The notes: a model not told the origin generated them from the sequence alone. A stretch of 64,000 nucleotides of DNA from Curtobacterium sp. VKM Ac-2922 (GCF_022815645.1 NZ_JALGRO010000005.1:124001-188000); one strand, 5' to 3'; positions 38,445-47,591 are shown, counted from the stretch's first letter. Numbers and translations are program-made.

Positions 38445-39496
38445 GCGCCCGCATCGTCACCGTGACGCCGAACCCGTCGCTCGACCGCACCATCGAGCTC
38501 GCCGGCGAACTGCAGCGCGGGGTCGTCCAGCGCGCCACCCGCAGCACCGCCGAGCCGGGCGGCAAGGGCGTCAACGTCTCGCGGGTCGTGGTCGCCAGCG
38601 GCGGGGACACCGTGGCCGTCCTGCCCGGCGACGAGCTCGACCCGGTGCTGCTCGGGCTGGCCGTGCGCGGCATCCCGACCGCCGCGCTGCCGATCGGCGC
38701 CCCGCTCCGCTCGAACGTCACCGTGACCGAGCCCACCGGCACCACGACGAAGCTCAACGAACCCGGCCCCTCGTTGGCCGGACGCCTGCAGGACCTGGCC
38801 GACCTGGTCGCCGACACCGCTTCGGCCACCGCGACCGGGCCCCGCGCCCGCTGGGTCGTGCTCGCCGGATCGCTGCCGCCGGGGCTCCCCGACGACGCCC
38901 TCGCCGTCCTGGTCCGCGCCGTCCGTGCCCGGCACGGCGACGACGTCAAGATCGCGGTCGACTCGTCCGGCGTCCCGTTCACGGCCCTGCTGTCGTCCGG
39001 CGAGCGGATCGACCTGGTGAAGCCGAACGCCGAAGAGCTCGCCGAGGTCGTCGGCGGTGACCCCGACGCGTACGAGCGCGACCTCGGGCTCGCTGCCGCG
39101 GCGGCCGAACGGCTGCGTGCCCGCGGGGTCGAGAGCGTCCTGCTCACCCTGGGCAGTGCCGGCGCCGTGCTGGTCGGCCCCGACGGGGTCTTCGCCGCCG
39201 CGGCGCCCAGGATCACGGCCCGCTCGACGGTCGGTGCGGGGGACTCCTCGCTCGCCGGCTACCTGCTGGCCGAGGTCGCCGGAGCACCACCCGGCGAGCG
39301 GCTCGCCCAGGCCGTCGCCACCGGAGCAGCAGCCGCGGCACTGCCCGGCAGCGACGTCCCGGCCCTCGACCACACCGACCCGGGCGCCGTCACGGTCACC
39401 CGGCTCGGCCCCGCCGACACGACACGCACCGACACCACGCCCACCGACACCACCCCCCGAACCCCCACTGCGTCACTGCAAAGGAGCACACCATGA
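38441..39496 (+). CDS. fruK: 1-phosphofructokinase
   Basis: 351 residues of the PfkB family. It converts fructose-1-phosphate to fructose-1,6-bisphosphate. TPNPSLDRTIEL at the N-terminus, GGKGVNVSRVV (PfkB signature 1) and STVGAGDSSLAGYLLA (signature 2, with catalytic Asp in GAGD) are present. A Thr/Asp/Pro-rich tail (TTRTDTTPTDTTPRTPT) extends past the usual C-terminus. ATG overlaps the regulator stop, and its own TGA overlaps the fruA ATG at 39493. Confidence 0.94.
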   Translation: MSARIVTVTPNPSLDRTIELAGELQRGVVQRATRSTAEPGGKGVNVSRVVVASGGDTVAVLPGDELDPVLLGLAVRGIPTAALPIGAPLRSNVTVTEPTGTTTKLNEPGPSLAGRLQDLADLVADTASATATGPRARWVVLAGSLPPGLPDDALAVLVRAVRARHGDDVKIAVDSSGVPFTALLSSGERIDLVKPNAEELAEVVGGDPDAYERDLGLAAAAAERLRARGVESVLLTLGSAGAVLVGPDGVFAAAAPRITARSTVGAGDSSLAGYLLAEVAGAPPGERLAQAVATGAAAAALPGSDVPALDHTDPGAVTVTRLGPADTTRTDTTPTDTTPRTPTASLQRSTP

Positions 39497-41598
39497 CCGC
39501 TGCGCGAGACACGAGCCCGGGCCTGATCAGCGTCCCCCTCGTCGGCCTCGACGAGGACCTCGGCGCGACCTCGGCCGACGTCATCCGCGTGCTGGCCGAC
39601 CGCGTCGCCGCGAGTGGCCGTGCGGCGTCGGGCGAGTCCCTGGCCGCCGACGCCATCAAGCGCGAGGCCTCGGTCGGCACCGGCGTCCCCGGTGGCATCG
39701 CCATCCCGCACGCCCGGTCGGCCTCGGTCACCGAGCCCACGCTGGCCATGTCCCGTCTGGCCCGGACGGTGCCCTTCGGCGCCCCCGACGGCGACGCCGA
39801 CCTGGTCTTCATGATCGCCGTGCCCGAGGGCGCTGACAAGGACCACCTGACGGTCCTGTCGACGCTGGCCCGCGCGCTCATCCGCGACGACTTCACCGCC
39901 GCCCTGCGCGCCGCGACCACGCAGCAGGAGATCGTCGACCTGGTCGACCGCGAGGTGACCGGCGAGGTCGCCGACGCCGGTGTGACGGGCGCGCCCCGGG
40001 CCTCCGGTGCGGCCCCGGCCAGCCCCGAGGCACCCGCCGCCGGCCGCAAGGTCATCGTCGGCGTCACCGCCTGCCCGACCGGCATCGCGCACACCTACAT
40101 GGCTGCCGACGCCCTGGTCGCCGCTGCCAAGCGGGCCGGCGCCGAGATGCACGTCGAGACGCAGGGCTCCTCGCAGGTCGAGCCCCTCGACCCCGCGCTC
40201 ATCGCCCGCGCCGACGCCGTCGTGTTCGCGGTCGACGTCGACGTGCGCGACCGCTCGCGCTTCGCCGGCAAGCCGCTGGTCTCCGGACCGGTCAAGCGCG
40301 GCGTGGACGAGCCCGACGCGATGATCGCCGAGGCCCTGCGCGCCAGCGAGGACCCGAACGCCGCCCGGGTGTCCGGCACCGTCGGTGAGGCCGGGTCGAG
40401 CACCGCCAAGGACGAGCACTTCGGGCAGTCCCTGAAGCGCTGGCTGCTGACCGGTGTGTCGTACATGATCCCGTTCGTGGCGGGCGGCGGGCTGCTCATC
40501 GCGCTCGGCTTCCTGCTCGCCGGGTACGGCATCGCGCTGACCCACGGCAACTCGGGCCAGAACAACGCCGTCTACACGCTGACGAACTACACGCTCATCA
40601 ACCTGCCGCCGCAGGGCCTGGCGTACTACCTCGGTGCGGCCGCGTTCCAGATCGGTGGCGTCTCGCTCGGCTTCCTGGTCGCAGCGCTCGCCGGCTACAT
40701 CGCCTACGCCATGGCCGACCGTCCGGGCATCGCGCCGGGGTTCGTCGCCGGGTCGATCGCCGTCTTCATGAACGCCGGGTTCCTGGGCGGCCTGGTCGGT
40801 GGCCTGATCGCTGGTGCCGCCGCGTACTGGATCGGGCGCATCCCGGTCTGGCGCTGGCTGCGTGGCCTGATGCCGGTCGTGATCATCCCGCTGCTGGCGT
40901 CGATCATCGCCTCGGGTCTGCTGCTGCTGGTGCTCGGCGGACCGATCGCGTGGGTCATGACCCAGCTGACCGGCTTCCTCAACTCGCTCTCCGGCGCCTC
41001 GGCGATCCTGCTCGGCATCATCCTCGGCCTGATGATGGCATTCGACCTGGGTGGCCCGGTCAACAAGGTCGCCTACGCGTTCGCCGTCGCGGGCCTGGGG
41101 GCGGGGACCGCGACCAACGTGGTGCCGTTCGAGATCATGGCCGCGGTCATGGCGGCCGGCATGGTGCCGCCGCTGGCCCTGGCGCTCGCATCCACGGTGC
41201 TGTACCGCAAGGGCTTCACGAAGCCCGAGCGCGAGAACGGCAAGGCCGCGTGGCTGCTCGGTGCCTCGTTCATCTCCGAGGGTGCGATCCCGTTCGCCGC
41301 GGCCGACCCGCTGCGCGTCATCCCGGCCTCGATGATCGGCGCTGCCGTCACCGGTGCGATCTCGATGGGTGCCGGCGTGACGTCGCGGGCCCCGCACGGT
41401 GGGATCTTCGTGTTCTTCGCGATCGGCGACGTGGGCATGTTCATCGTCGCGATCCTGGCCGGAACCGTCGTCTCGGCACTCGTGCTGGTGGCGCTGAAGA
41501 AGTGGGTGCGTCGGGCTCCGGCTGCGGACGCCGCAGCGGCTGAGCAGGCCGCCGTGGCCGGCGAGACGGTCGGACAGCGCACGCCGGTCGCCGCGTAG
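39493..41598 (+). CDS. fruA: Fructose PTS permease, fused IIA-IIB-IIC
   Basis: 701 residues. Domain order: EIIA (residues 10-155, active His in GIAIPHARS), a Gly/Ala/Pro linker, EIIB (180-285, active Cys in IVGVTACPTGIAHTYMAADAL) and EIIC (about 320-675, nine or so membrane helices, with FVAGGGLLIALGFLLAGYG, DLGGPVNKVAYAFA and SRAPHGGIF). It imports fructose and phosphorylates it at C1, feeding FruK. It needs HPr and EI, neither encoded in this window. RBS AAAGGAG precedes the ATG. An Ala-rich tail ends the protein. Last gene of the three-gene operon. Confidence 0.95.
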   Translation: MTAARDTSPGLISVPLVGLDEDLGATSADVIRVLADRVAASGRAASGESLAADAIKREASVGTGVPGGIAIPHARSASVTEPTLAMSRLARTVPFGAPDGDADLVFMIAVPEGADKDHLTVLSTLARALIRDDFTAALRAATTQQEIVDLVDREVTGEVADAGVTGAPRASGAAPASPEAPAAGRKVIVGVTACPTGIAHTYMAADALVAAAKRAGAEMHVETQGSSQVEPLDPALIARADAVVFAVDVDVRDRSRFAGKPLVSGPVKRGVDEPDAMIAEALRASEDPNAARVSGTVGEAGSSTAKDEHFGQSLKRWLLTGVSYMIPFVAGGGLLIALGFLLAGYGIALTHGNSGQNNAVYTLTNYTLINLPPQGLAYYLGAAAFQIGGVSLGFLVAALAGYIAYAMADRPGIAPGFVAGSIAVFMNAGFLGGLVGGLIAGAAAYWIGRIPVWRWLRGLMPVVIIPLLASIIASGLLLLVLGGPIAWVMTQLTGFLNSLSGASAILLGIILGLMMAFDLGGPVNKVAYAFAVAGLGAGTATNVVPFEIMAAVMAAGMVPPLALALASTVLYRKGFTKPERENGKAAWLLGASFISEGAIPFAAADPLRVIPASMIGAAVTGAISMGAGVTSRAPHGGIFVFFAIGDVGMFIVAILAGTVVSALVLVALKKWVRRAPAADAAAAEQAAVAGETVGQRTPVAA

Positions 41599-41631
41599 TC
41601 CGCGCGACCCGCGTCGTCCGCGCGACCACCT

Positions 41632-41679
41632 GACGGACGGGAGGCCCGGTGCCAGCTGGCACCGGGCCTCCCGTCCGTC
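41632..41679. terminator. Perfect 48-bp palindromic terminator after fruA
   Basis: GACGGACGGGAGGCCCGGTG... reads into its exact reverse complement ...CGTCCGTC. It carries the GACGGGAGGC core shared with hairpins at 49427, 57471 and 61249. Able to terminate on either strand. Confidence 0.9.
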
Positions 41680-41737
41680 GTCGGTCCGGTGTCGGGTGGT
41701 CGGGTGGTCGGGTGGTCGGCCGCCCGCCACGGCGAGC

Positions 41738-41847
41738 GGTCACGACACCCCGCCTGGCAGACGCGGGCCGGTCACAGATCGTCGTTCCGCCAGCATCGAA
41801 CCGACGATCCTTGACCGGTCAGCGAACGTGAGCGGGGTGTCGTGACC
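41738..41847. repeat. 110-bp TIR element, copy 1
   Basis: Terminal inverted repeats GGTCACGACACCCCG and CGGGGTGTCGTGACC (15 of 15 paired) bound a 110-bp unit. Inside, CCGGTCA...TGACCGG and GATCGTCG...CGACGATC form a long imperfect inner hairpin. It lies between convergent fruA and the GH20 gene. Upstream (41692-41717) is a short GGGTGGTCG tandem repeat. Confidence 0.85.
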
Positions 41848-41864
41848 GGTCGAAGGAGCGCAGC

Positions 41865-41960
41865 GGGGCGGACGAGGGGCGGGCGAGGGGCGGACGAGGG
41901 ATGTCCGGGACGGCGGGCGACGGGCGGACGCGGGGCGGGCGAGGGGTGTCCGGGACGGCG
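41865..41960. repeat. G-rich imperfect tandem repeat
   Basis: Two imperfect copies of about 45 bp share GGGCGGGCGAGGGG followed by TGTCCGGGACGGCG. Many GGG runs on the plus strand could form a G-quadruplex. It lies directly downstream of the GH20 stop codon. Confidence 0.55.
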
Positions 41961-41966
41961 GCGCGG

Positions 41967-43748
41967 TCAGTCGGCGATGTTCGCGGTCACCGCGTCGATG
42001 TAGGTCGCGCGTTCCTCGCGCGAGGACGGGCGCCCCGGCACGCCGGGGCGCTCCTGCCACGGCAGCGGTCCGGTGTCGCGCCGGTACTCGATGCCCATCG
42101 CATCGAGGCGGGCCAGGTGCACGCGCAGGCGGCGTCGGAAGTCCTCGAGGTCGCGGGGCCCCGTGACGTCGGCGGACCACAGGGCCTCGGCGAGTGCGGC
42201 GACCCGGGGGAAGAGCTGGTAGTCGAGCTTCCGGACGTCGTCGACGTGTTCGGTCCACATGTTGCCCTGGCCGCCGATGACGTGGGCGCGCTCGGTGTCG
42301 GTCAGCTCGTCGGGCACCGGGTCGAATCCGAAGACCTCGTCGACGCCCAGCACGATCGCCACCGGGATCGGCTCGTTCGGCAGGTCGCTCTGGCGGTAGT
42401 CCAGGTAGACCTGGTCGTCCGGCGTCGAGATGACGTCGTGCCCGCGTCGTGCCGCGGTCGTCGCGCCGAGCAGCCCTCGCCACGAGACGACCGTCGCGGA
42501 CTGCGCGAGCGTGCCACCCTCGAGGATCTCGTCCCAGCCGAACGCGCGGCGGCCCGACGACTCGATGTGCGCCGCGAGCTGCCCGATGATCCAGGCCTGC
42601 AGCTGCTCCTCGTCGGCCAGCCCGAGGGACCGGATGCGCTCCTGCGTGCGCGGGTCGGACTCCCACTGCACCTTCGGGCACTCGTCGCCGCCCAGGCCGA
42701 TGTACGGGCTCGGGAACAGGTCGATGACCTCGTCGAGGACGTCGCGGAAGAAGTCGATCGTGCTGTCGTCGGCGTTGAGGACGTCCTCGGCGATGCCCCA
42801 CTCGGTCCAGACCTCGACCGGGACGTCGGGGTGGACGCCGAGCTCGGGGTACGCCGCGAGGGCGGCCCGGACGTGCCCGGGCGTCTCGATCTCGGGGACG
42901 ACGGTGACGAAGCGGTCGGCGGCGTAGGCGACGATCTCGCGCAGGTCGTCCTGCGTGTAGTACCCGCCATGGGGTCGGCCGTCGAATGCGTCCGGCCGCA
43001 GCACGCCGTCCTCGCCGGGGACGTGCGCGCCGACCTGGGACTCGCGGCGCCACGAGCCGACCTCGGTCAGGCGCGGGTGCTTCCGGATCTCGACGCGCCA
43101 GCCCTGGTCGTCGGTCAGGTGCAGGTGCAGCCGGTTGAGCCGGTGGGCAGCGAGCTGGTCGATGACGCGCAGGACCTCGGCCGTGGTGCGGAAGTGCCGG
43201 GCGACGTCGAGCATCACGCCGCGCCAGGCGAAGGCGGGGGCGTCCTCGATCGTGCCGGCTGGGACGGTCCAGGGCGCGGTGCCGACCTGCCCCTTCCGGT
43301 ACACGGCGGCGGGCAGCAGCTGGAGCAGGGCCTGGACGCCGTGGAAGACCCCGGCCGCGGCACCGCCGGTGACCTGGATCCGGTCGGGTGTCACGACCAG
43401 GCGGAAGGACTCGTCGACGGCGCCGCCGGGGCCCTCGGGCAGGCCGGTGGTGTCGACGCGCAGGACGATCGCGCCGGTCGTGCCGGTCGTGCCGGTCGTG
43501 CCGGTTGTGCCGGTCGTGCCGGTCGTGCCGGTTGTGCCGGTCGAGTCGGTCTGGTCGCCGTCGCCTTCGCCGTCGCCGTCGGCATCGCGGAGCGGCAGGC
43601 CGGTCGATGCGCGCAGGGTCTGCTGCAGGAACCGGCGGACGGACTCGCTGGCGGCGTCGGCGGCGACACGGGTCGACGGGGTGATCGCGAACGCGCCGAC
43701 ACCGGCGGTCGAACGCTGCGGGCGGGGGATGAGCACGTCGAAGTCCAC
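41967..43748 (-). CDS. GH20 beta-N-acetylhexosaminidase
   Basis: 593 residues. An N-terminal GH20b-like domain (MDFDVLIPRPQRSTAGVGAF...) is followed by the TIM barrel: FAWRGVMLDVARHFRTTAEVLRVIDQLAAHRLNRLHLHLTDDQGWRVEI, the catalytic pair in YIGLGGDECPKVQW (Asp-Glu near residue 325) and QGNMWTEHV near the end. It removes terminal GlcNAc/GalNAc residues. No signal peptide, so probably acts inside the cell on imported chito-oligosaccharides. A polar insertion in the N-domain (DGDGEGDGDQTDSTG plus TTG repeats, about residues 55-92) is encoded by a 9-bp minisatellite. Confidence 0.92.
   Translation of the reverse strand: MDFDVLIPRPQRSTAGVGAFAITPSTRVAADAASESVRRFLQQTLRASTGLPLRDADGDGEGDGDQTDSTGTTGTTGTTGTTGTTGTTGTTGAIVLRVDTTGLPEGPGGAVDESFRLVVTPDRIQVTGGAAAGVFHGVQALLQLLPAAVYRKGQVGTAPWTVPAGTIEDAPAFAWRGVMLDVARHFRTTAEVLRVIDQLAAHRLNRLHLHLTDDQGWRVEIRKHPRLTEVGSWRRESQVGAHVPGEDGVLRPDAFDGRPHGGYYTQDDLREIVAYAADRFVTVVPEIETPGHVRAALAAYPELGVHPDVPVEVWTEWGIAEDVLNADDSTIDFFRDVLDEVIDLFPSPYIGLGGDECPKVQWESDPRTQERIRSLGLADEEQLQAWIIGQLAAHIESSGRRAFGWDEILEGGTLAQSATVVSWRGLLGATTAARRGHDVISTPDDQVYLDYRQSDLPNEPIPVAIVLGVDEVFGFDPVPDELTDTERAHVIGGQGNMWTEHVDDVRKLDYQLFPRVAALAEALWSADVTGPRDLEDFRRRLRVHLARLDAMGIEYRRDTGPLPWQERPGVPGRPSSREERATYIDAVTANIAD
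43473..43544. repeat. 9-bp coding minisatellite in GH20 gene
   Basis: Seven tandem copies of GCCGGTYGT plus an eighth partial copy. On the coding strand each unit encodes Thr-Thr-Gly. Length change stays in frame. Confidence 0.92.
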
Positions 43749-43816
43749 GATCCGATGATGCTCGTCCGTCGCCGTGCTCTGCGCAAGCTGTCAGGCCGCT
43801 CAGGGAACATGGGCGC

Positions 43817-44527
43817 ATGACGACTGCCCTCGCCGCCGCCACCGTGTCCACCGTCGCTGCCTCCGGCGGGCCCGAGACCTCGGAGATGGGCGGGCTGTCG
43901 GGCCTGGTCCTGCAGCTCATCGACCGGTTGGGCGAGTGGGGCGTCGCGCTCATGCTGTTCGTCGAGACGGTGTTCCCGCCGATCCCGTCCGAGGTGATCC
44001 TGCCGCTCGCGGGCTTCCTGGCCGGTGCGGGGCGGATGAACCTGGTGCTCGTGCTGGTGCTGGCGACGCTCGGGTCCTACGTCGGGGCCCTGGTGCTCTA
44101 CTGGCTCGGCCGGGTGATCGGCTTCGAGCGGACCGTCCGGTGGCTCGGCAAGCTGCCCCTGGTCGACGAGGACGACTTCCGCAGGGCCGCGGCGTGGTTC
44201 CACCGGCACGGTCGCAGCGCGGTGCTGTTCGGCCGTCTGGTGCCGATCGTCCGCAGTCTGATCTCGCTGCCGGCCGGTGCCGACCGGATGCCCCTGGTGT
44301 CGTTCTCGTTCTTCACGGTCCTGGGGTCTGGACTGTGGAACAGCGTCCTCGTGCTCGGCGGCGCCGCCCTCGGCACGCAGTACGAGCGCGTGGAGCAGTA
44401 CACCGAGTGGATCGACTACGGGATGTACACCGCGATCGTCGTGGTGGTCGCCGTGTTCGTGGTCCGGCGGGTCCGTCGCTCGCGGGCGGAGCGCGTTTCG
44501 CGGACAGGCGCGGCGGACCGCACCTGA
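43817..44527 (+). CDS. DedA-family membrane protein
   Basis: 236 residues with five to six membrane segments. Family features are FVETVFPPIPSEVILPLAGFLAGAG (re-entrant region with conserved Glu and Pro), GSYVGALVLYWLGRVIGFE, and FGRLVPIVRSLISLPAGADRMPLVSFSFFTVLGSGLWNSVL with the conserved GR-P-R motif. DedA proteins act as scramblases/flippases for undecaprenyl phosphate or phospholipids and support membrane homeostasis. Starts at ATG 43817, immediately divergent from the GH20 gene (68 bp). Its TGA abuts the complementary TCA stop of the next gene. Confidence 0.93.
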   Translation: MTTALAAATVSTVAASGGPETSEMGGLSGLVLQLIDRLGEWGVALMLFVETVFPPIPSEVILPLAGFLAGAGRMNLVLVLVLATLGSYVGALVLYWLGRVIGFERTVRWLGKLPLVDEDDFRRAAAWFHRHGRSAVLFGRLVPIVRSLISLPAGADRMPLVSFSFFTVLGSGLWNSVLVLGGAALGTQYERVEQYTEWIDYGMYTAIVVVVAVFVVRRVRRSRAERVSRTGAADRT

Positions 44528-44731
44528 TCAGGCCGGGGTGAGTGCCGACTCCTTGTGCGCGGCCCGCTTGCCCGACTTCTCGGACTCCACGATCCAGTAG
44601 GGGTCGTCGTCGGTGGGCTTGAAGTGCTGCCCGTCGAACGTGAAGTCCTTGGTCTTCTGCTCCACCAGCGTTCCGGTGGTCGTGCCCTGCGAGGTGTTCC
44701 AGTGGACCTCGTCGCCCTTCGACAGCGCCAT
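44528..44731 (-). CDS. DUF2945 (Hva_TUDOR) small protein
   Basis: 67 residues: MALSKGDEVHWNTSQGTTTGTLVEQKTKDFTFDGQHF... ending YWIVESEKSGKRAAHKESALTPA. The KGDEV-W-TSQG-T-G-V start and WIVES-KSGK-AAHK-SAL end are the hallmark of the hypervirulence-associated TUDOR domain family (DUF2945), widespread in bacteria and without proven function. Good RBS (GGAAGGACGGG) before the ATG. It converges on dedA with no intergenic base between the stop codons. Confidence 0.9.
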   Translation of the reverse strand: MALSKGDEVHWNTSQGTTTGTLVEQKTKDFTFDGQHFKPTDDDPYWIVESEKSGKRAAHKESALTPA

Positions 44732-44922
44732 GGACCCGTCCTTCCGTCGTGTGTGTGGCGCACATGCTAGACCCCCATACATCCGCATGAACTCAGGGAT
44801 GTACCCCCGGTCACGATGTCGTAACGCGGCGCGACTTCGCTTGGTGGGACGCGTACCGTTGAGCATGAGTCACCACGCGAGCGCCGTTCGCCGTCCTGGC
44901 TCCTGACGGATCGACGACCCTG
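44732..44922 (+). other. Intergenic region with possible leader peptide for kinase gene
   Basis: TACCGT at 44854-44859 is a possible -10, and five bases later an ATG (44865) opens a 13-codon frame, MSHHASAVRRPGS, ending 17 bp before the kinase start. The kinase ATG has no obvious RBS, so translation might be coupled to this leader. Speculative. Confidence 0.25.
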
Positions 44923-45975
44923 ATGACCCTCGTGGACGACACCCGCACCGAGACGGTGCTCGCGGCGCGCTACCGGCTGTCCCGGCTCATCGGCACGGGC
45001 GGCATGGGGTCCGTCTACGAAGCCCGCGACGAGCACACCTACCGGCTGGTCGCGGTGAAGCTCTTCGCGACGCCGCACATGATGACCACGGCCGACCGGG
45101 TCCGGCAGGAACGCGAGATCCGGCTGCTCAGCATGCTCTCGCACCCGGGGCTCATCCCGCTCTACGACGCCGGCACCCACGAGTTCCCCGACGGGCCGCA
45201 CCGGTTCATCGTGATGGAGCTCATCGCCGACGCCACCCTGCTGCGCCGACTGGCCGACGGGCCGCTGCACAACTACGAGGCGGCGGATCTGGGTGCCCAA
45301 CTCGCCGACGCCCTGGCGTACGTGCACTCCCGCGGGATCGTGCACCGCGACGTCAAACCCGCCAACATCCTGATCAGCGACGAGGGCTCGTCCGGGTTCG
45401 CCCGCACCGTCAAGCTCACCGACTTCGGCGTCGCGCACTTCGTCGACGGGTCGCGGCTGACCAACGACGGCACGATCATCGGCACCGCCGCGTACCTCAG
45501 CCCCGAGCAGGTCGCCGGCGAACCGATCAGCTACGCCACCGACGTGTACTCGCTCGGGCTGGTGCTGCTCGAGGTACTGACCGGCAAGCAGGAGTACTCC
45601 GGCACGCTGGTCGAAGCGGCACTCGCACGGCTGCGCCGCAGTCCCGAGATCCCCGAGTCGGTCGGACCCGACTGGAGCGACCTGCTGCTCCGCATGACCG
45701 ACCGTGACCCGGCACGCCGCCCGACGGCCGTCGCGGTCGCGAACGCCCTGCGCGGCGGGTCCACCCAGATCACCGGACCGGTGCCGCTCGGCCCCACCCG
45801 GACCAAGCACAAGCGCGACCACCGCATGCACCGGGCGGCGCACCGGCACGCCCGTCGCGGCACGTTCGAGGCCGTCAACCGGTGGCGTCGACGGAACATG
45901 GTGACGGGGTCCGTCGCGGCCGGTGGGGTGCTGCTGGCATGCGTGCTGAGCTACATCGCGGGCACCCTCCACTGA
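44923..45975 (+). CDS. Membrane-anchored Ser/Thr protein kinase
   Basis: 350 residues. Kinase domain residues 17-275: glycine loop IGTGGMGSVYEA, VAVKLF with catalytic Lys, catalytic loop IVHRDVKPANILI, DFG motif LTDFGVAHF, activation segment TIIGTAAYLSPEQ and the D-x-x-S-x-G motif in TDVYSLGLVLLEVL. A basic juxtamembrane stretch (KHKRDHRMHRAAHRHARRG) is followed by one C-terminal membrane helix (TGSVAAGGVLLACVLSYIAG) with almost nothing outside. Unlike PknB it has no PASTA repeats, so it cannot sense muropeptides in that way. Targets unknown. Confidence 0.93.
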   Translation: MTLVDDTRTETVLAARYRLSRLIGTGGMGSVYEARDEHTYRLVAVKLFATPHMMTTADRVRQEREIRLLSMLSHPGLIPLYDAGTHEFPDGPHRFIVMELIADATLLRRLADGPLHNYEAADLGAQLADALAYVHSRGIVHRDVKPANILISDEGSSGFARTVKLTDFGVAHFVDGSRLTNDGTIIGTAAYLSPEQVAGEPISYATDVYSLGLVLLEVLTGKQEYSGTLVEAALARLRRSPEIPESVGPDWSDLLLRMTDRDPARRPTAVAVANALRGGSTQITGPVPLGPTRTKHKRDHRMHRAAHRHARRGTFEAVNRWRRRNMVTGSVAAGGVLLACVLSYIAGTLH

Positions 45976-46024
45976 TCGACCGGCCGGCCCCCGCGCGTCG
46001 GCGGTTTCGTGCAGGATGGACCGC

Positions 46025-46648
46025 ATGACCGACCAGCGCTGGATCAAGATCTGCGGCCTGTCGACGCCCGACACCGTGGACGTCGCCGTCGACGCGGGCG
46101 CCGACGCGGTCGGGTTCGTCTTCGCCGCGGGCAGCCCCCGCACCGTGACCGCCGACCTGGCGAAGCAGCTCGTCGAGCGGGTGCCCGACGGCGTCGATGC
46201 CGTGGGCGTGTTCCGCGACCAGCCCATCGACGAAGTGGTCGGGATCGCCTCGGCGGTCGGACTCACCACGCTGCAGCTGCACGGCGGCGAGTCCGCGACC
46301 GACTTCGCCCGCGCGCGCGATGCCGGCTTCTTCACGATCCGGGCCGTCGCCGCCGCGGACTACCTGCGCGAGACGCCCGACGAACGCGCCGCGTACGACC
46401 ACGACCTGCTGCTGCTCGACGCCGCCGAACCCGGCAGCGGGCAGCTGATCGACCCCGCGACCATGCAGGGCGCCGTCGACGAAGCCTGGATCCTGGCGGG
46501 TGGGTTGACGCCGGCGAACGTCGTCGCGGCCGTGCAGTCCCTCGACCCGGACGGCGTCGACGTGTCGAGCGGAGTCGAGTCCGAGCGCGGCGTCAAGGAC
46601 GCGGCGAAGATCCGGGCGTTCGTCGAGGCGGTCCGCAGCCTGGGCTGA
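46025..46648 (+). CDS. trpF: Phosphoribosylanthranilate isomerase
   Basis: 207 residues, normal TrpF length. WIKICGLSTPDTVDVAVDAGADAVGFVFAAGSPR carries the catalytic Cys of the KICG motif; LQLHGGES, LLLDAAEPGSGQ, WILAGGLTPANV and VDVSSGVESERGVKDAAKI complete the family pattern including the catalytic Asp region. It converts PRA to CdRP in tryptophan synthesis. I chose ATG 46025, 5-9 nt after GGATGG; an ATG at 46016 adds three residues. No other trp gene is nearby. Confidence 0.94.
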   Translation: MTDQRWIKICGLSTPDTVDVAVDAGADAVGFVFAAGSPRTVTADLAKQLVERVPDGVDAVGVFRDQPIDEVVGIASAVGLTTLQLHGGESATDFARARDAGFFTIRAVAAADYLRETPDERAAYDHDLLLLDAAEPGSGQLIDPATMQGAVDEAWILAGGLTPANVVAAVQSLDPDGVDVSSGVESERGVKDAAKIRAFVEAVRSLG

Positions 46649-46704
46649 CGGGGCCGAGCCGGGCCTCCAGGACGGTGCCGGGCGGGCCTGTGTCGGACCG
46701 GCGG

Positions 46705-47475
46705 TCAGACCGAGGCGACCCGCAGGGTCGGGATCAGCGTCGTCAGGAACGCGTTCGTGTCCTCCCAGCCCTCGACCGCGTGGCAGGGGACGCCGAGCGC
46801 CTTCACCGGGTAGTCGTTGCCCTCGGGGTCCAGGCGGTCGCCCACGAACAGCATGTCGTCGAGCGCGATGCCGGTGATCTCGGCCAGCCGCTGCATGCCG
46901 TACGCCTTGTCGATGCCCTTGCGGGTGATGTCGACGCTGGTCGATCCGCCGGAACGGACCTCGAGGTCGGGCAGCTCGGCCTGCACGCGGCGGCGCAGAT
47001 CGTCCTTCTTGGCGCCGGTCGGGTCCCACGCCTTCTTGACGTCGACGGGGGCGCGCTGCCCGAGCGCCGAGAACGTGATCTGCGAACCGCGGTCCTCGAG
47101 GATGTCGCCCCAGGTCTCGGACTCCCAGTAGCCGGCGTCCTTCGCGACGGACTCGACGGCCGCGAGCGCACGGGCCTTCTGGTCGTCGGTCAGGTCCTCG
47201 GCGTACTGCAGCGCCCAGTCGTCGCCGGACCAGCGGTAGTAGCGGGTGCCGCACGTGGGCAGCAGGTGCAGGTCGTCGAGGGTCAGGCCGTCACGGTGCC
47301 GCAGCGGGGTGACGAGCTGCTGCTCGAACTGCTCGAAGTTACCGCCGGAGATGACCGCGACCGGCACCGTCTCGAGCAGCGCTGCGAAGGTCTCGAGCAT
47401 GCGCGGGTCGAGGGAGGACTTCGAGGGGGCGAGGGTGTCGTCCAGATCGAAGGCGACGAGGCGTGGTGCGGTCAT
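46705..47475 (-). CDS. HAD-IIB hydrolase related to phosphomannomutase
   Basis: 256 residues. HAD motif I FDLDDTLAPSKSSL (nucleophile Asp near residue 9), motif II VISGG, and motif III/IV region GIDKAYGMQRLAEITGI...MLFVGDRLDPEGNDYPVK. The segment LEDRGSQITFSALGQRAPVDVKKAWDPT is the same pattern found in eukaryotic-type phosphomannomutases of the HAD-IIB group. It may be a sugar phosphatase or a mutase feeding mannose metabolism; I cannot choose from sequence. Start ATG 47475. Converges on trpF. Confidence 0.85.
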   Translation of the reverse strand: MTAPRLVAFDLDDTLAPSKSSLDPRMLETFAALLETVPVAVISGGNFEQFEQQLVTPLRHRDGLTLDDLHLLPTCGTRYYRWSGDDWALQYAEDLTDDQKARALAAVESVAKDAGYWESETWGDILEDRGSQITFSALGQRAPVDVKKAWDPTGAKKDDLRRRVQAELPDLEVRSGGSTSVDITRKGIDKAYGMQRLAEITGIALDDMLFVGDRLDPEGNDYPVKALGVPCHAVEGWEDTNAFLTTLIPTLRVASV

Positions 47476-47591
47476 GCGCCGATTCTGCCACGGCACCCAC
47501 GCGCGACAGCGGCCGACGGTGGTCGGCTCCCCGAGGTGTGCGGGAAACCGACCACACGGTGCGGCTGCTGTGGCTGCGGCTGCTGGTGTGG

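Noticed and set aside
41738-41847. Insertion sequence remnant with transposase
   Set aside because: No open frame with transposase motifs is in or near any copy; the unit is too short. Kept as a non-coding repeat only.
43473-43544. CRISPR or phase-variation tract
   Set aside because: The 9-bp units are inside an open frame and a multiple of three, so they change length but not reading frame; no spacers.
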